Assembly (NCBI RefSeq): GCF_954871325.1
Contig: NC_088775.1
Span: 10,703,561-10,767,560, forward strand
From: Gordionus sp. m RMFG-2023
Lineage: Eukaryota > Nematomorpha > Gordioida > Chordodea > Parachordodidae
Direction of reading: 5' to 3'
DNA length: 64,000 bases
Position 1 is the first letter of the stretch, and each line of letters opens with the position of its first letter. Shown in pieces: positions 40,544-48,949 of this stretch. The translations under genes were made by a program, and so were the position numbers. A model generated the notes under the pieces. That model searched no databases. It was not told the origin of the DNA and saw only the letters and a list, made by a program, of their open reading frames with translations.

Positions 40544-43500
40544 TTATTTATTTCATAAGCTCATATGAAATAAAATAAAATTTACAGTCAAATATTTTTA
40601 TTTATAATAAAAAAAGGGGTATATAAAATGTATCATAAAAAGTATCTAAAACAGATACAGATACCTCTAAAAAATATCTAGATACAGATACCTTTCTAAA
40701 AAATCTATCTAGATACAGATACTAAATTTTTATATCTAGATACTTTAACAACTCTGCATATTTCAAAGATAGAAGGTATATAAAAATTAGCTTAAATAAT
40801 AACATCGGTTATGTATAATATCAAAAATATTTTATCGGATCAATGAAATTTTTGTAGATAGGCAGAGCTTTAATTAATACCTAATACTCACATTTCGAAA
40901 CTTCCTGAGCAAAATTTAAAGACACAACATAATAAATAAATAAAATGTTAAGACATTAAAAATAAGAAAGATCGGATTTTAAAAAATTCCTAGATAATAT
41001 TTGATACTGACCTTGGACGATTTACTGCCTAACACATTACAATTACTTTATTTCTTTAAACCATCCAATTATTGAAATAAAAAAAATAGTAAACGGCGAA
41101 ACTTGTTGGAATTGTGTTCGTCCCTTTCGTAGAATGTTTCGGAACTGACAGTTTTAAAGGCGTGACTGTCATTTTTGTCATTTTCAGACTCGATTAAATT
41201 TGATGCACGGAGGCTAGAATTGTTCAGATTAGCGGTTTGATTATTATTATTGTTGTGAATGATGGAGGCATTCTCTAGAACGGGGTCGATTATTATTTCC
41301 TCTTCTAAAACTTCGGAACACGTGGACGTTACGTTGATTTTATTGTCTCGAAGAGAGATGGTCTGAAAGTTGGTGGAGGAATTTGAGACTTAAAATTTAT
41401 ATCAGAGATTATATATAATTCCAAAATTTGTGAAATCATTTAACCCTAGTGGCGGCATCAAGCTTAATTATTTAGGTGAGCTCAAAAAAAACGCTTTGCT
41501 CAAATCACAGTAATGCGAAAAACGAACTTTTATCATTTTCTATATTAAGATGAGCTGGAACCGAAGGCAAAATATCAAAAGATTGGACATTCCGTCTCAA
41601 TTATATAAAAAATGGATGCTAGTAATTTAATTTTAAGGGTAGCTATTTTAAAACCCTTGATGCCACAGAGAAAAATATAAAAAAAATGTAACTTGATTTT
41701 AAAAGATTGTTGTGAGAAAACTTTTGCAAATCGAACGTTTTGTATTTTCTTTTAATGGAATGTAAATCCTGTAAAATATGATCATTTTAATGTTTTATAT
41801 TTTTTTTAAAAAAAATATTATTATTGAGACCCTCCAAAATGTGACTATCACTACAATGACGACTACACCTCCTTATCTTGACCATTGCTCCTCCCCTGTC
41901 AAAATCGTATTTAAAATGTTGACCTCCTCACCAAATATGCTAAAAACGCCATCGCATGATGGGTCATCTTAGAAATATTTCCCCCTTATTATTTCAATTT
42001 CAACATAAACAGGTAATTTAAAATGGTGTCCACACAAAATCGTAAATGATATGGATTTTTTTTAAAAAAAATACATATTTGGGTTCTAAAAATAAAAATT
42101 TATGTAAGCGAGTTGACAAATCACAATAATGGATAATTTACAAGATTCATTCGTTTCTCATATTTTTGACTTCCTTTATGAAACTTTTTAAAAATCCGAA
42201 TGGGGCTTTTAAAATAAAAATTTTTAAACCGGGTGAGGAATGGGGGTGGGCCTAAAAAATGGTAACTTCTACATATGATAACTAAATTGTCAGAAAATTA
42301 ATAAAAAAAAACTTCTTTAGATGTTCGTTTGATATTTGTGCATCGTCTTTCCCGACAGCGTCGCAACTTGTTAGGGCCTCCATTTTTTAGCATATCCTTT
42401 CAATTATTTGTAATAAAATATAGATACTAGAAAACAACTTTTTATAAAATAAGTTTAATAAGTATATATATATATATACATGATTGCACCGATATTAATA
42501 AAAGGTGCATTGGATATAGTGCTGATATTAGCATCTGGAAGAATTAGGTATTAGCTAATTTTTATTCAATTTTAAATTGTTTTTTAAATATATTTACTAG
42601 AGTTCGCCGGCTGAGTATTATAATGTTCTATGTTTACATTTTTTTTATAAATAATTAATTCTTCAACTAGTGTATTCTTCTAAATTAATAATAAATTAAT
42701 ATAATCCTTTATTTAAAAATGGATATAGAATATTATTACTCAGCCGAGTTGTTAAAGCTCCTTTAATAAAAATGAGTTAGCTCTCCCCACAAGCCAAAAC
42801 CGAGATCCATAAAATGCCAAAAAAATATATAAGCAGAGCATGTAGTCCTAAATAATATTAATGTCGTATTTCCTTCCAATTCGTCCATTTGTTTTGCACG
42901 AATAGAAAAATCACAATTACAAAATAAATTTTTTTAAAAAATAGGGAAAGTTTATATAAAATCAGGAGGTAGCATATATTTCATATTCATTTTTTGCATT
43001 AAAAACTAATATTCGATTCGAAAATTAACGAATATATAAGAGTAGGCAAGATATTGAAGATAAAAATTAAGAAGGTAGATGATTCTAGGGAACCCAAAAA
43101 TAAGTTATAATTGGCGAGAGAAGAAGCAGCCCGATTATACGAAGAGATTGTAAACGAAGTAAGAATGTAAACTAAAGAACGTACAGAAGAGACGAATGCC
43201 AAGGATCAAGAGGACCATAAAGACGTTTCCAGCAAAAGCAGTGAACAATAATTTGTTACTTGCGAAATGCTGAGGAACAATCTGGGAGATAATCCAGCCA
43301 CGAGCCCGAGGCCGTATGAACATTCCTTCAAAGGGAAGGAGTGTTATAAGTTGAAATTATAACTTGTGTATAAATTGCAAATATTTGATGGATGAAAAGT
43401 TTTTTTATATAAAATTAAAATTTGAATAGATATTGTCTGTTAAATTAATATTTTGATAAAAAAATCATTTTAGTTGCAGTAGACATGTAAATTAACATTT

Positions 43501-46500
43501 TTATGTTGATGTAAAATTATTATAATTTAAAAAATTTTATGTTTATTAATATGTAAATAGGTTTTTTTTATTGATTCGAATATTGTAGTTCACTATTTTT
43601 TTTATATAATTTAACTTCTAAATTAATTTATATTTGAGAAATTTATTAATAAAGTTTGAATTTTAATATTAACTATTTTAATTAAATTTGATCCGTCTAC
43701 AGGTGATTTTTAACAATAATTAATTTTTTTAAAAAATTAGAGCCCCCGGTAATAAAATATTTTATATTTCCTGGCACTTTTGTTTTGAGTTATTGATTTT
43801 ATTTTAATTGAGATAATAACTTTTGTTTAAAATTTTCCCAAAACTAATTAAAAACAATTAATAAAATTGCAAGACTATGCTAATCAGATGGAGATGAAAT
43901 AATAATACATCTCGTGGTGTGTATATTTTTATAAGCAGAAAATATGACTAAAAAATCGCGTGTCTCGATAGGAAGAAACGTTTTAGAAAAACATCTTTGA
44001 CGGGAGGAATAGTTTTTTAAAAATCGAATACTAATTGATTAGGAATATTTCATTTCGATTTTCTCGTTCAGGCTTCCCAGCTAATAAACTTAATTATATA
44101 TTTATTGAATTAAATTTACACTCTAAGTATATAATAGGAGAAAAATATTTTCTAATTATAAGTTACGGTATTAGATGAAGCTATGAAAAAATTAGGTACA
44201 GAAAATCTCTAATTAATATCATTCAAAGTTTTTAAACTTATAATAATTTATATTGGATATGTGGGATATCTTTTTTTAAATTCTAATTTGGACTATCTCC
44301 AATACCTTTTTTAAAAAAATACGAAAAATTTTAAAACATTTATTGAATAAATTGTTTCATAAGACTGCGTCCAAAATATCGAAAAATTATTCATAATCTT
44401 TTTAAAATTTATCGAAAAAAAGAGATAAGCTTTTTCGTTAATATAAAAATAAAAACATGTCCAAAATATAATTTCTAAATTTTTTTTAAAGATTTAACAT
44501 ACGATTTCATTAAAATTTTAAAATTTCTTTTAAAGTTTTAAAACTTTTCACATTATTTTTTTAAAAAAAAATTAGGAGATAGCATAAATTAGAATTTTAA
44601 AAATATATTTTACATATCCAATAGATTATAATAATAATTAATATCTGGCTCGATAATCTATCACTCTATTACATTTATTTATAAATCATATTATTTTTTT
44701 TAATTTTTAAATATTCATCATCTAAAACACAAACCTTAGTCATATAAATTTAATAATATTTATTTATTAATAAATGAGATAGTTTCGAATAAATAAACAT
44801 TGACCAACTAGTATTGTTAAAGGGCTCAATTTTTAAAAATGGCTAATTAATATTTTAACCAAAAAATATTACGCAAGCCTGGATATTTTGCTAATGATAG
44901 CAGATAGGGTTTGGATATCTTATTAACAAAATCTTTATTTTGGCTACAATCTTAATTTAAAATCGGCTAAATCGATCAGTTTAACAAAGTTACAATTTAT
45001 TTTTTTATAAAAATAATTTTATAAATTTAAAATACAGATTTCAGAAAATTGATTTATTATAATGTAAAATTAAAATGAATCCTCTTGTGCACATTATAGA
45101 GGATTTGGATGTAATTTCAACAACCATTTTTGGAAACTCTAATATTCCAATTTTTATTTAAAGTCATTTTCACCGATTAGTAACACAAGAGTTACTTAAG
45201 AAAATATGATCTTAATTGACAATTTTTCCCCTTTTGAGGCAAAATGGTCATGGCATCCTTCTGGGATCCAAATATAATAGCATATGTGCCCCCCCCGTAG
45301 CTCATTCTTATCCGAGTTTATGTGTAAAAAAATTCCAAAAATTTCATAGATTTTTTTAAGCAATGTTCTATCAAAATGATGAACTGCAAAATATTATGAC
45401 ATGTAATATTATTCTCTTTTTGAATCTGACCCCATTTCTTCTAAGAGTTTAATCGGATTAGCGGAATCAGAAGTCATTTAGGGCTCTTATATATTTCTTT
45501 CTTTCATATATATATCGAGACAATCATGCAGACATCCCAAATTCACATATAAGCTGCTTTGCAAACCCTTATATCTGACATATATTTTAAATTGTTTCCT
45601 TGCATGAGTTATTCAGGAATATCGCTATCATATACCATATGCTCTTATTCTAAATAACAAGAGAAATGTGTTTTTAAAAATTAATTAGTAATATGATAAA
45701 TAGCAATGTTGTTATAATAAGACTAGTTACATTTTTGCAAAAATAAGTGAGAAAAGCAATATGAGTAATGTTTAGATATGTTAAAAATTTATATATATGA
45801 TTCATTATCTCTATATTTACATCAAGTGCTCCTGTAGAAAATTTGTTGAGACTAGGGAAGCATATTCTTGGAAAAAAAACTAGCATATTTTTGAGAAAAA
45901 AACTAGCATATTTTTGAGAAAAAAACTAGCATATTTTTGAGAAAAAAACTAGCAGAAATAAATAGATTATAATTCTGAGTTATATGAAAGTTTATAAGTT
46001 TCCTTTTTATACTCATACAACTAGATACTAATAAATAGCAATTAACATAATTTTTGTAATCTCTCCTGAATATTTTTCAAAATATGAGATACAAGAGTTT
46101 ACAGTGCAGTAGATGATATAAATTTTATTAATAGTAATAATATTAGGTACATTTTTAAGAACAAAATTATGCTTTGCTTATATATTTTTTTAAACACAGT
46201 ATATTTTTTTAATCATTTTTCATTTTTAACGTTTTTAGTTTTATATATTTATAAACAAATAATAAACCATTAAGTAATAAAAAAAATATATACAAGAATT
46301 GTAAAATATTAACATAAACCAGAGGTCTGCAGGCCTGGCATTAAGCCCAGCTTGGGTATATTGGCCAGGCCAAAAAAATGAAAAAAAATATATATACTCA
46401 AGCCATACCTATAAAGTATTATTTTTATATTATTTATAGATGAGTATTATATATTTATGTGAATGATTGTAATTTTATATATCTATATCAATGATCAAAA

Positions 46501-47594
46501 TTTTAGTTAAAAAATCTTGTATTATTTGTACTTTTTAATTTTTTACAAGAAACATTTTATAAATTCTTCTATAATTTTTGTAATAAATTAATAATTAATT
46601 TCATCTGAAATAAACAACTTTTTAATTAATTAATTTTAATTCAGTACACATCAACATATACCATTTTAAATTATAAAACATTTAAATTTTGTTGAAAAAA
46701 AATCAATATTTTTAAAAATTATAATTATATTTTATGTATATATAAGATATTAAATATAATAAAATATTGTATGATTCAATTCTCTGAGTTTTAACGATTG
46801 TTTAATTTTGGATTTATGCACATATCACAAGATTATAATAAAAATGCCACTTGTAATTGTATATCTATATACATATTTAGACTATATATGTGTACCTAGA
46901 TATCTTTGAAAAGTATCTTTTAATAACTGAGATATATATAAATCTTATAATAAGATATTTCGAATTTTTTGTTACTTTGCAGACATCACATTTCCCACAA
47001 TCAGTAGAACAAAGACATGCTCTGCATTGACCACATTTATGTAAGGTTTTTGGATTTCTATATTTCTTTTTCATAAATATAGAGCATTTATATAAGCTAT
47101 ATTTAACTAAATAACCCTGCATTAGCAGTTAGGACAAATTAGGCATATGCAGGGTTAAGGATATAAATAATATAAGATGATATTTATCAATCTGATGACA
47201 ATTAAAAATGATGATATATAAATAACTATAAAACCTCAATAATATTCTTTTCTTTTTCATTATCCTTTTTCTTTTCAATTTTCTTCTTGCTATATATAAT
47301 AGTAAGAGTAGGGTGGCTTTCTAAATTAATATAATTACAAAAATGCTAATTTATTTTACCTAAACAAGCCCTGCAATAAAACTGTTCAATCTCGTTAGCC
47401 TCACTCTGGGTTATATTTATACAGTCTCCATGGTACCATTCATTGCACTTATCACAACAGCTTTAAATTAAATTAGTGATAAATAAATATAAAAGATATA
47501 TAATTTACATCATAAAACGACTAGAGTCACTAGATCTACATATACAATAGATTTCTTCCTGATTTTCTTTATCCTTATGGTGTCGCTTTTTCAT
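19605..47594 (-). CDS. CXXC1: CXXC-type zinc finger protein 1 (CFP1), SET1/COMPASS subunit
   Basis: Thirteen exons in transcript order: 47594-47509, 47460-47360, 47289-47235, 47057-46976, 42396-42313, 41362-41103, 34656-34464, 30223-29886, 28965-28758, 28072-27962, 26072-25932, 25529-25377 and 19934-19605. All borders are GT...AG and all phases agree, giving 713 aa (human CFP1 is 656). Domains: PHD finger (residues about 16-62), CXXC zinc finger (about 85-130), a disordered acidic/Asn-rich middle, and the conserved C-terminal region with [41 protein letters not shown] and [21 protein letters not shown]1 binds unmethylated CpG and H3K4me3 in the nucleus and brings SETD1 to promoters. Exon 3 and the middle exons (6-7) are the least certain. 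Confidence 0.93.
20219..20595. mobile_element. Non-autonomous hAT (MITE), 377 bp
   Basis: Ends are cagagatcttcatgggtc and, inverted, cagtgaccttcatgggttt. Flanking 8-bp words are attgggat (20211-20218) and attgtggt (20596-20603), matching at 6 of 8 positions, an aged target duplication. Inside, both ends carry GGCCC/GGGCC words. There is no coding capacity. Confidence 0.7.
21408..21900 (-). mobile_element. hAT relic with hATC remnant
   Basis: Minus-strand translation near 21715-21565 reads [19 protein letters not shown] followed by [14 protein letters not shown] and a stop. This is the hATC pattern [12 protein letters not shown] with one residue lost. A tagtgctgta motif at 21408 resembles other hAT ends in the window. 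The far end was not located. Confidence 0.55.
22740..22812. repeat. hAT-type GC-rich end fragment
   Basis: Contains aggcccaagc, acccaagcccg and ggggtcgggca, like the GGCCC-rich ends elsewhere in this window. No partner end was found. Confidence 0.35.
22813..23180. mobile_element. Long-arm hairpin MITE, 368 bp
   Basis: About 105 bp at each end are inverted copies, starting aatgtactttttcttttcac on the left and ending gtgaaaagaaagtacatt on the right, through the ataccaaaaaa and taaaatttatgaaaaaaaaa words. The loop is about 150 bp. No terminal motif assigns it to a superfamily with confidence. Confidence 0.7.
23236..24945 (+). mobile_element. LINE fragment: zinc knuckle, RT C-terminus and endonuclease
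   Basis: A GC-rich island on plus. Near 23451-23492 there is a CCHC knuckle ([14 protein letters not shown]). Near 23620-24050 comes a C-terminal reverse-transcriptase/thumb segment ([11 protein letters not shown], then [16 protein letters not shown] and AAFLAS). Near 24320-24430 it reads [20 protein letters not shown] and [13 protein letters not shown]. Near 24535-24660 come [14 protein letters not shown] and [12 protein letters not shown], and finally [10 protein letters not shown]-like and THRKASIF blocks. The order resembles non-LTR elements with a restriction-like PD-(D/E)XK endonuclease (R2/NeSL type). The RT palm with the catalytic Asp pair is absent and the frame changes several times, so it is an incomplete, inactive copy. 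Confidence 0.65.
25040..25300. repeat. Tandem repeat, about 2.5 units of ~100 bp
   Basis: The word atagatcaaactaacattca recurs with small changes at about 25043, 25144 and 25242, each followed by acggactaatatta-like sequence. It lies between the LINE 3' end and exon 12 of CXXC1. Confidence 0.65.
26073..27961. other. CXXC1 intron 10, no internal gene
   Basis: AT-rich. The open frame at 26589-26777 and short GC-richer patches at 26400-26480 and 27440-27520 have no recognisable domain or repeat partner in the window. Confidence 0.4.
28073..28757. other. CXXC1 intron 9, nothing seen
   Basis: AT-rich sequence between the FCVTCGHP exon and the RIQQWQ exon. A cagagatgtcgc word at 28208 resembles a hAT end but has no partner. 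Confidence 0.4.
28966..29885. other. CXXC1 intron 8, nothing seen
   Basis: No exon, repeat or RNA gene is supported. The sequence is AT-rich throughout. Confidence 0.4.
31515..31722. repeat. Hairpin MITE (copy 3)
   Basis: Central words atagatggcac and attgagttagccg and the arms gctcgatttgagccgattttt / caaattgagcgatttt match the family. Its terminal tagtgttg bases have eroded. Confidence 0.6.
32619..33283. mobile_element. Hairpin element, ~665 bp with ~250-bp arms
   Basis: The left arm carries aaatcgaaaactaagttttt (32643) and ttatttctggtgtcattttt (32811). The right arm carries their inverses: aaaaatgacaccagaaatga at 33063 and aaaacttagttttcgacttt at 33238. It is non-coding. Superfamily not assigned. 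Confidence 0.65.
33293..33509. repeat. Hairpin MITE (copy 4)
   Basis: One of the best preserved copies: tggtgttgttaaacgactcg at the left, cgccgtttaacaacattt at the right, with gtgccatatatgagcaaaat and aggcttgcgtagtatttttt in the middle. It directly follows the larger hairpin element. Confidence 0.8.
35030..35228. repeat. Hairpin MITE (copy 5), cut by the palindromic hAT
   Basis: Starts tagtgttgctaaacggctcg and runs to aaaatcggctcaaattat, where it is cut at the hAT end at 35229. The missing terminal ~20 bp are not found beyond the other side of the hAT (after 40756), so a deletion or rearrangement accompanied that event. Confidence 0.75.
35795..37831 (-). pseudogene. hAT transposase, left-arm copy
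   Basis: Minus-strand copy of the right-arm transposase. From 5' to 3' on minus: the [17 protein letters not shown] exon at 37719-37354 (open, 121 codons, ending [12 protein letters not shown] with the first catalytic Asp), the second-Asp block near 37110-37080, [20 protein letters not shown] near 36240-36170, and the hATC motif near 35920-35850. The BED finger's start lies in the central spacer, so this copy lacks a complete N-terminus. It keeps some segments intact that are broken on the right. Confidence 0.7.
37857..37996. repeat. 70-bp tandem duplication at the palindrome centre
   Basis: The block with tctcaaaacaaag, gatggtaaaatg and tttgccgtgtctaccta occurs at 37857-37926 and again at 37927-37996. 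It encodes the start of the BED zinc finger (KCLPC). It occupies nearly all of the ~160-bp loop between the inverted arms. Confidence 0.85.
37944..40091 (+). pseudogene. hAT transposase, right-arm copy (BED to hATC)
   Basis: In order on plus: the BED zinc finger [12 protein letters not shown]...NIVKHIR (about 37950-38045), [20 protein letters not shown] (38190-38250), CTTADCW with the first catalytic Asp (38430), [17 protein letters not shown] (38540-38590), [12 protein letters not shown] with the second Asp (38710-38745), the insertion domain, [14 protein letters not shown] (39610-39650), and h[21 protein letters not shown] near 39960-40020, with a stop at 40089. Introns with GT...AG borders separate the blocks. 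Several stops and shifts make it inactive. Confidence 0.75.
40757..41102. other. CXXC1 intron 6, remainder, nothing seen
   Basis: AT-rich DNA between the palindrome and exon 6 of CXXC1. No supported feature. Confidence 0.4.
41103..41362 (-). CDS. CXXC1: CXXC1 exon 6: Asn-rich acidic linker
   Basis: Open throughout in phase 0 ([19 protein letters not shown]..., then a run of five Asn, then [17 protein letters not shown]). It has an acceptor ctttcag and a donor AA|GTTTCG in phase 2, which fits the next exon at 34656-34464 ([17 protein letters not shown]...[14 protein letters not shown]). Codon use is GC-richer than the flanks, supporting real coding sequence. It corresponds to the disordered linker of CFP1, which is not conserved in sequence. 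Confidence 0.7.
41363..42312. other. CXXC1 intron 5, nothing seen
   Basis: No repeat or exon is supported. The open frame at 41778-41972 on plus lacks coding character beyond chance. Confidence 0.4.
42313..47057 (-). CDS. CXXC1: CXXC1 exons 4-5: CXXC domain split by a 4.6-kb intron
   Basis: Exon 4 (47057-46976) encodes [20 protein letters not shown] and VCK, the first six zinc-binding Cys. Exon 5 (42396-42313) encodes [19 protein letters not shown], supplying the last two Cys and the KFGG-like loop that reads CpG in CXXC domains. Phe is replaced by Asn in KNGG, and the usual Q of the K-Q pair is replaced in KLRRC. Both borders are phase 0. The 84-bp exon is easily missed because it lies alone among MITEs. 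Confidence 0.88.
42606..42747. repeat. Small MITE with gccggctgagtattataat ends (copy A)
   Basis: The left end gccggctgagtattataatg is mirrored on the right by atagaatattattactcagccg. The left 45 bp closely match a second copy at 54355-54549 (gtcggctgagaattatag, gttctatatctacattttttt). Confidence 0.65.
42748..44250. other. CXXC1 intron 4, unassigned part
   Basis: A GC-richer patch at 43020-43340 (for example gccacgagcccgaggccgta) reads on plus as charged peptide segments ([33 protein letters not shown]) broken by stops. It could be an old retroelement or gene fragment, but no family motif is visible and I do not assign it. The rest is plain AT-rich DNA. Confidence 0.35.
44251..44623. mobile_element. 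Hairpin MITE, ~370 bp (family B, copy 1)
   Basis: Ends are tattggatatgtgggatatc and, inverted, tacatatccaata. Inner words aattctaatttggactatctcc / ggagatagcataaattagaat are also inverted. The interior (gtccaaaatatcgaaaaatt, aaaacatgtccaaaatata) recurs at 55300-55420. Confidence 0.6.
44809..44992. repeat. Hairpin MITE (copy 6)
   Basis: Starts tagtattgttaaagggctca and ends cgatcagtttaacaaagtta. The middle holds ggatatcttattaacaaaatct, and attacgcaagcctgg lies on the left arm. Confidence 0.75.
45815..46932 (+). mobile_element. hAT relic: hATC remnant and right end
   Basis: Near 45820-45875 the plus strand reads [17 protein letters not shown], a decayed hATC motif. The matching hAT end, gtatcttttaataactgag, is at 46914-46932, preceded by atctatatacatattt-like subterminal repeats as in the palindrome (40250-40381). 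A GC-rich hAT-type end (cagaggtctgcaggcctggc) at 46320 lies between, probably from another insertion. The end at 46932 is only 43 bp from the donor of CXXC1 exon 4. Confidence 0.55.
45879..45955. repeat. 23-bp minisatellite, about 3.3 copies
   Basis: The unit actagcatatttttgag followed by six A is repeated identically at 45879, 45902 and 45925, with a partial fourth copy at 45948. Identity between units implies recent expansion. It starts inside the decayed hATC reading frame. Confidence 0.85.
47360..47594 (-). CDS. CXXC1: CXXC1 exons 1-2: PHD finger
   Basis: Exon 1 (47594-47509) starts [20 protein letters not shown] and ends in the middle of the FMI codon block. Exon 2 (47460-47360) continues [14 protein letters not shown]...FYCRACL. 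Together they give the full C4-H-C3 PHD pattern (C-I-C, C-x2-C, H-x2-C, C-x2-C) and match the CFP1 PHD finger, which reads H3K4me3. The start has an AAAAAT context and no upstream in-frame exon was found. The two exons are only 48 bp apart. Confidence 0.92.
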
Positions 47595-48900
47595 ATTTTT
47601 TATGAACGTAATGAAAATAATAGTTTTATGCTAAATCCCAACTTTTTGGTAATAAAAGATTTTCTTCATCCTTCGTTCTATAAGGTCTTACAGAGGCTTA
47701 GCCAGGATTTTTCTAAGAGATAATTAATAAATTTATGATGGGACTCGCCCACAGATTTTTTAGAAGGCTTTCTGCCCGCTTTTGCCCTGCCTTCGGTCTA
47801 GTTTCTTTAGCCAGATAGCTAGAATATTTTATAGAATAGGAGGTTAATTTTAATAAAAACAACTTATTATCATTATTAAAATGTAGGAAATTGGTTAGCA
47901 AAATGTGTTATCAAAAAACAAAAAATAGACTAAATGAAAATATACTCTATAGTTTTAGTTTATATAATTAATAACTTTTACATTCTTACTTTCAAAAATA
48001 ATTGTTTGAGATATATGCATATATTTTTGAGGAAGAGGAGGTAGGGAGGTAGCTAAAGAGGATATTTTTCATTAGTCTAAAATGATATTCACAAAATATA
48101 ACATTTCTGAAGGGGGAGGGGAATTTTATACCCTCACCCTTCACCCTTTCCCAGGGCACGCCTACCGGTTATGAGCTCTTATAACCCTTTGTGTTGTTAA
48201 ATGAAAAATGCTACGCTAGATTTTTTTAATGCCCATCAAACTGAATAATATTAAAGGTGTTAAATAAAAATGAGAAGAATTGTCCACCAATTTTAGGAAT
48301 ATCTAGTTATTAACCTATTATTTAATATATCAACCCTATTCCTTATCTGGCGGCCTTTTTAAATTTAAAAAAGACAATTCTAATAGTGAATAAGTTATTT
48401 TAAAAAATAAAATATATTAAAAATGGTTTCAATAATCAATACATACATGCTAGTATCAATATCAGTGATTTCAAATAATGATAAAGTCGTAAAACTTATA
48501 ACATTTTATCAATTATTTCTAAAATATATATAGATGTGTCACAAAATAATTGTAGCCAAGATTATTTCTAAATGTGGGGGGAGGGGAGGGGGGGTTTCCC
48601 TCTATAAATTTTATTGGTCCACTTATTATAGACCTTTGTCTTTCTTTCTTCCTTTCCTAATAGTTTGAATTACAGTTGTTATTTTTAAAAGTTATAAATT
48701 TTATTACTGTTTCTTTCAAACTTTTGTTTATAGTGATATATTGTATACGTTGGGGGGGGGGGGTGTATAGACGAATTTTTTATTAGCCTATAAAACAATA
48801 TGTTATATAAATATCTCTTGATATTTATGTGAATTTAAAATTTTCCTTTGGAAAATTAAACAAAAATGTCCTAAATGTCCCCACCCCTTCCTCCCCGACA
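47595..48900. other. Region 5' of CXXC1, no gene; G-tracts
   Basis: No exon is supported. G-runs lie at 48576-48594 and 48752-48763. The promoter of CXXC1 should lie just above 47594 on the minus strand, but no motif stands out. Confidence 0.4.
48576..48594. repeat. G-tract (GGGGGGAGGGGAGGGGGGG type)
   Basis: Three G-runs of four or more within 19 bp on plus, with a further run of 12 G at 48752-48763. Confidence 0.8.
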
Positions 48901-48949
48901 TAATAAAGTGCAAAAAGAAATCGGACAGATATCGGATTAGAAAACGTTT

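Larger units (their letters stand above)
35229..40756. mobile_element. Giant hAT palindrome, 5.5 kb, in a CXXC1 intron
   Basis: The left arm (35229-37831) and right arm (37991-40756) are inverted copies of each other over about 2.6-2.8 kb. Both outer borders are the same hAT end, cagagttgttaaagtatcta. Inside each arm lies a second hAT end, cagagttgttaaaagatac (35573 and, inverted, to 40381), followed inward by the transposase gene. About 344 bp of an outer hAT therefore flank an inner hAT on both sides. The flanks are inverted rather than direct repeats, so the inner insertion predates the inverted duplication. Flanking 8-mers (caaattat, catatttc) do not match. The arms differ by scattered substitutions and indels. 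Confidence 0.85.

Noticed and set aside
35229-40756. Palindrome as an assembly artefact
   Set aside because: Kept as real for now, because the arms differ at many positions and in AT-repeat length. An artefactual fold-back of one read would give near-identical arms. Long-read confirmation is still needed.
42999-43340. Possible retroelement tail or gene fragment
   Set aside because: Slightly GC-richer, with charged peptide pieces, but no diagnostic motif on either strand.
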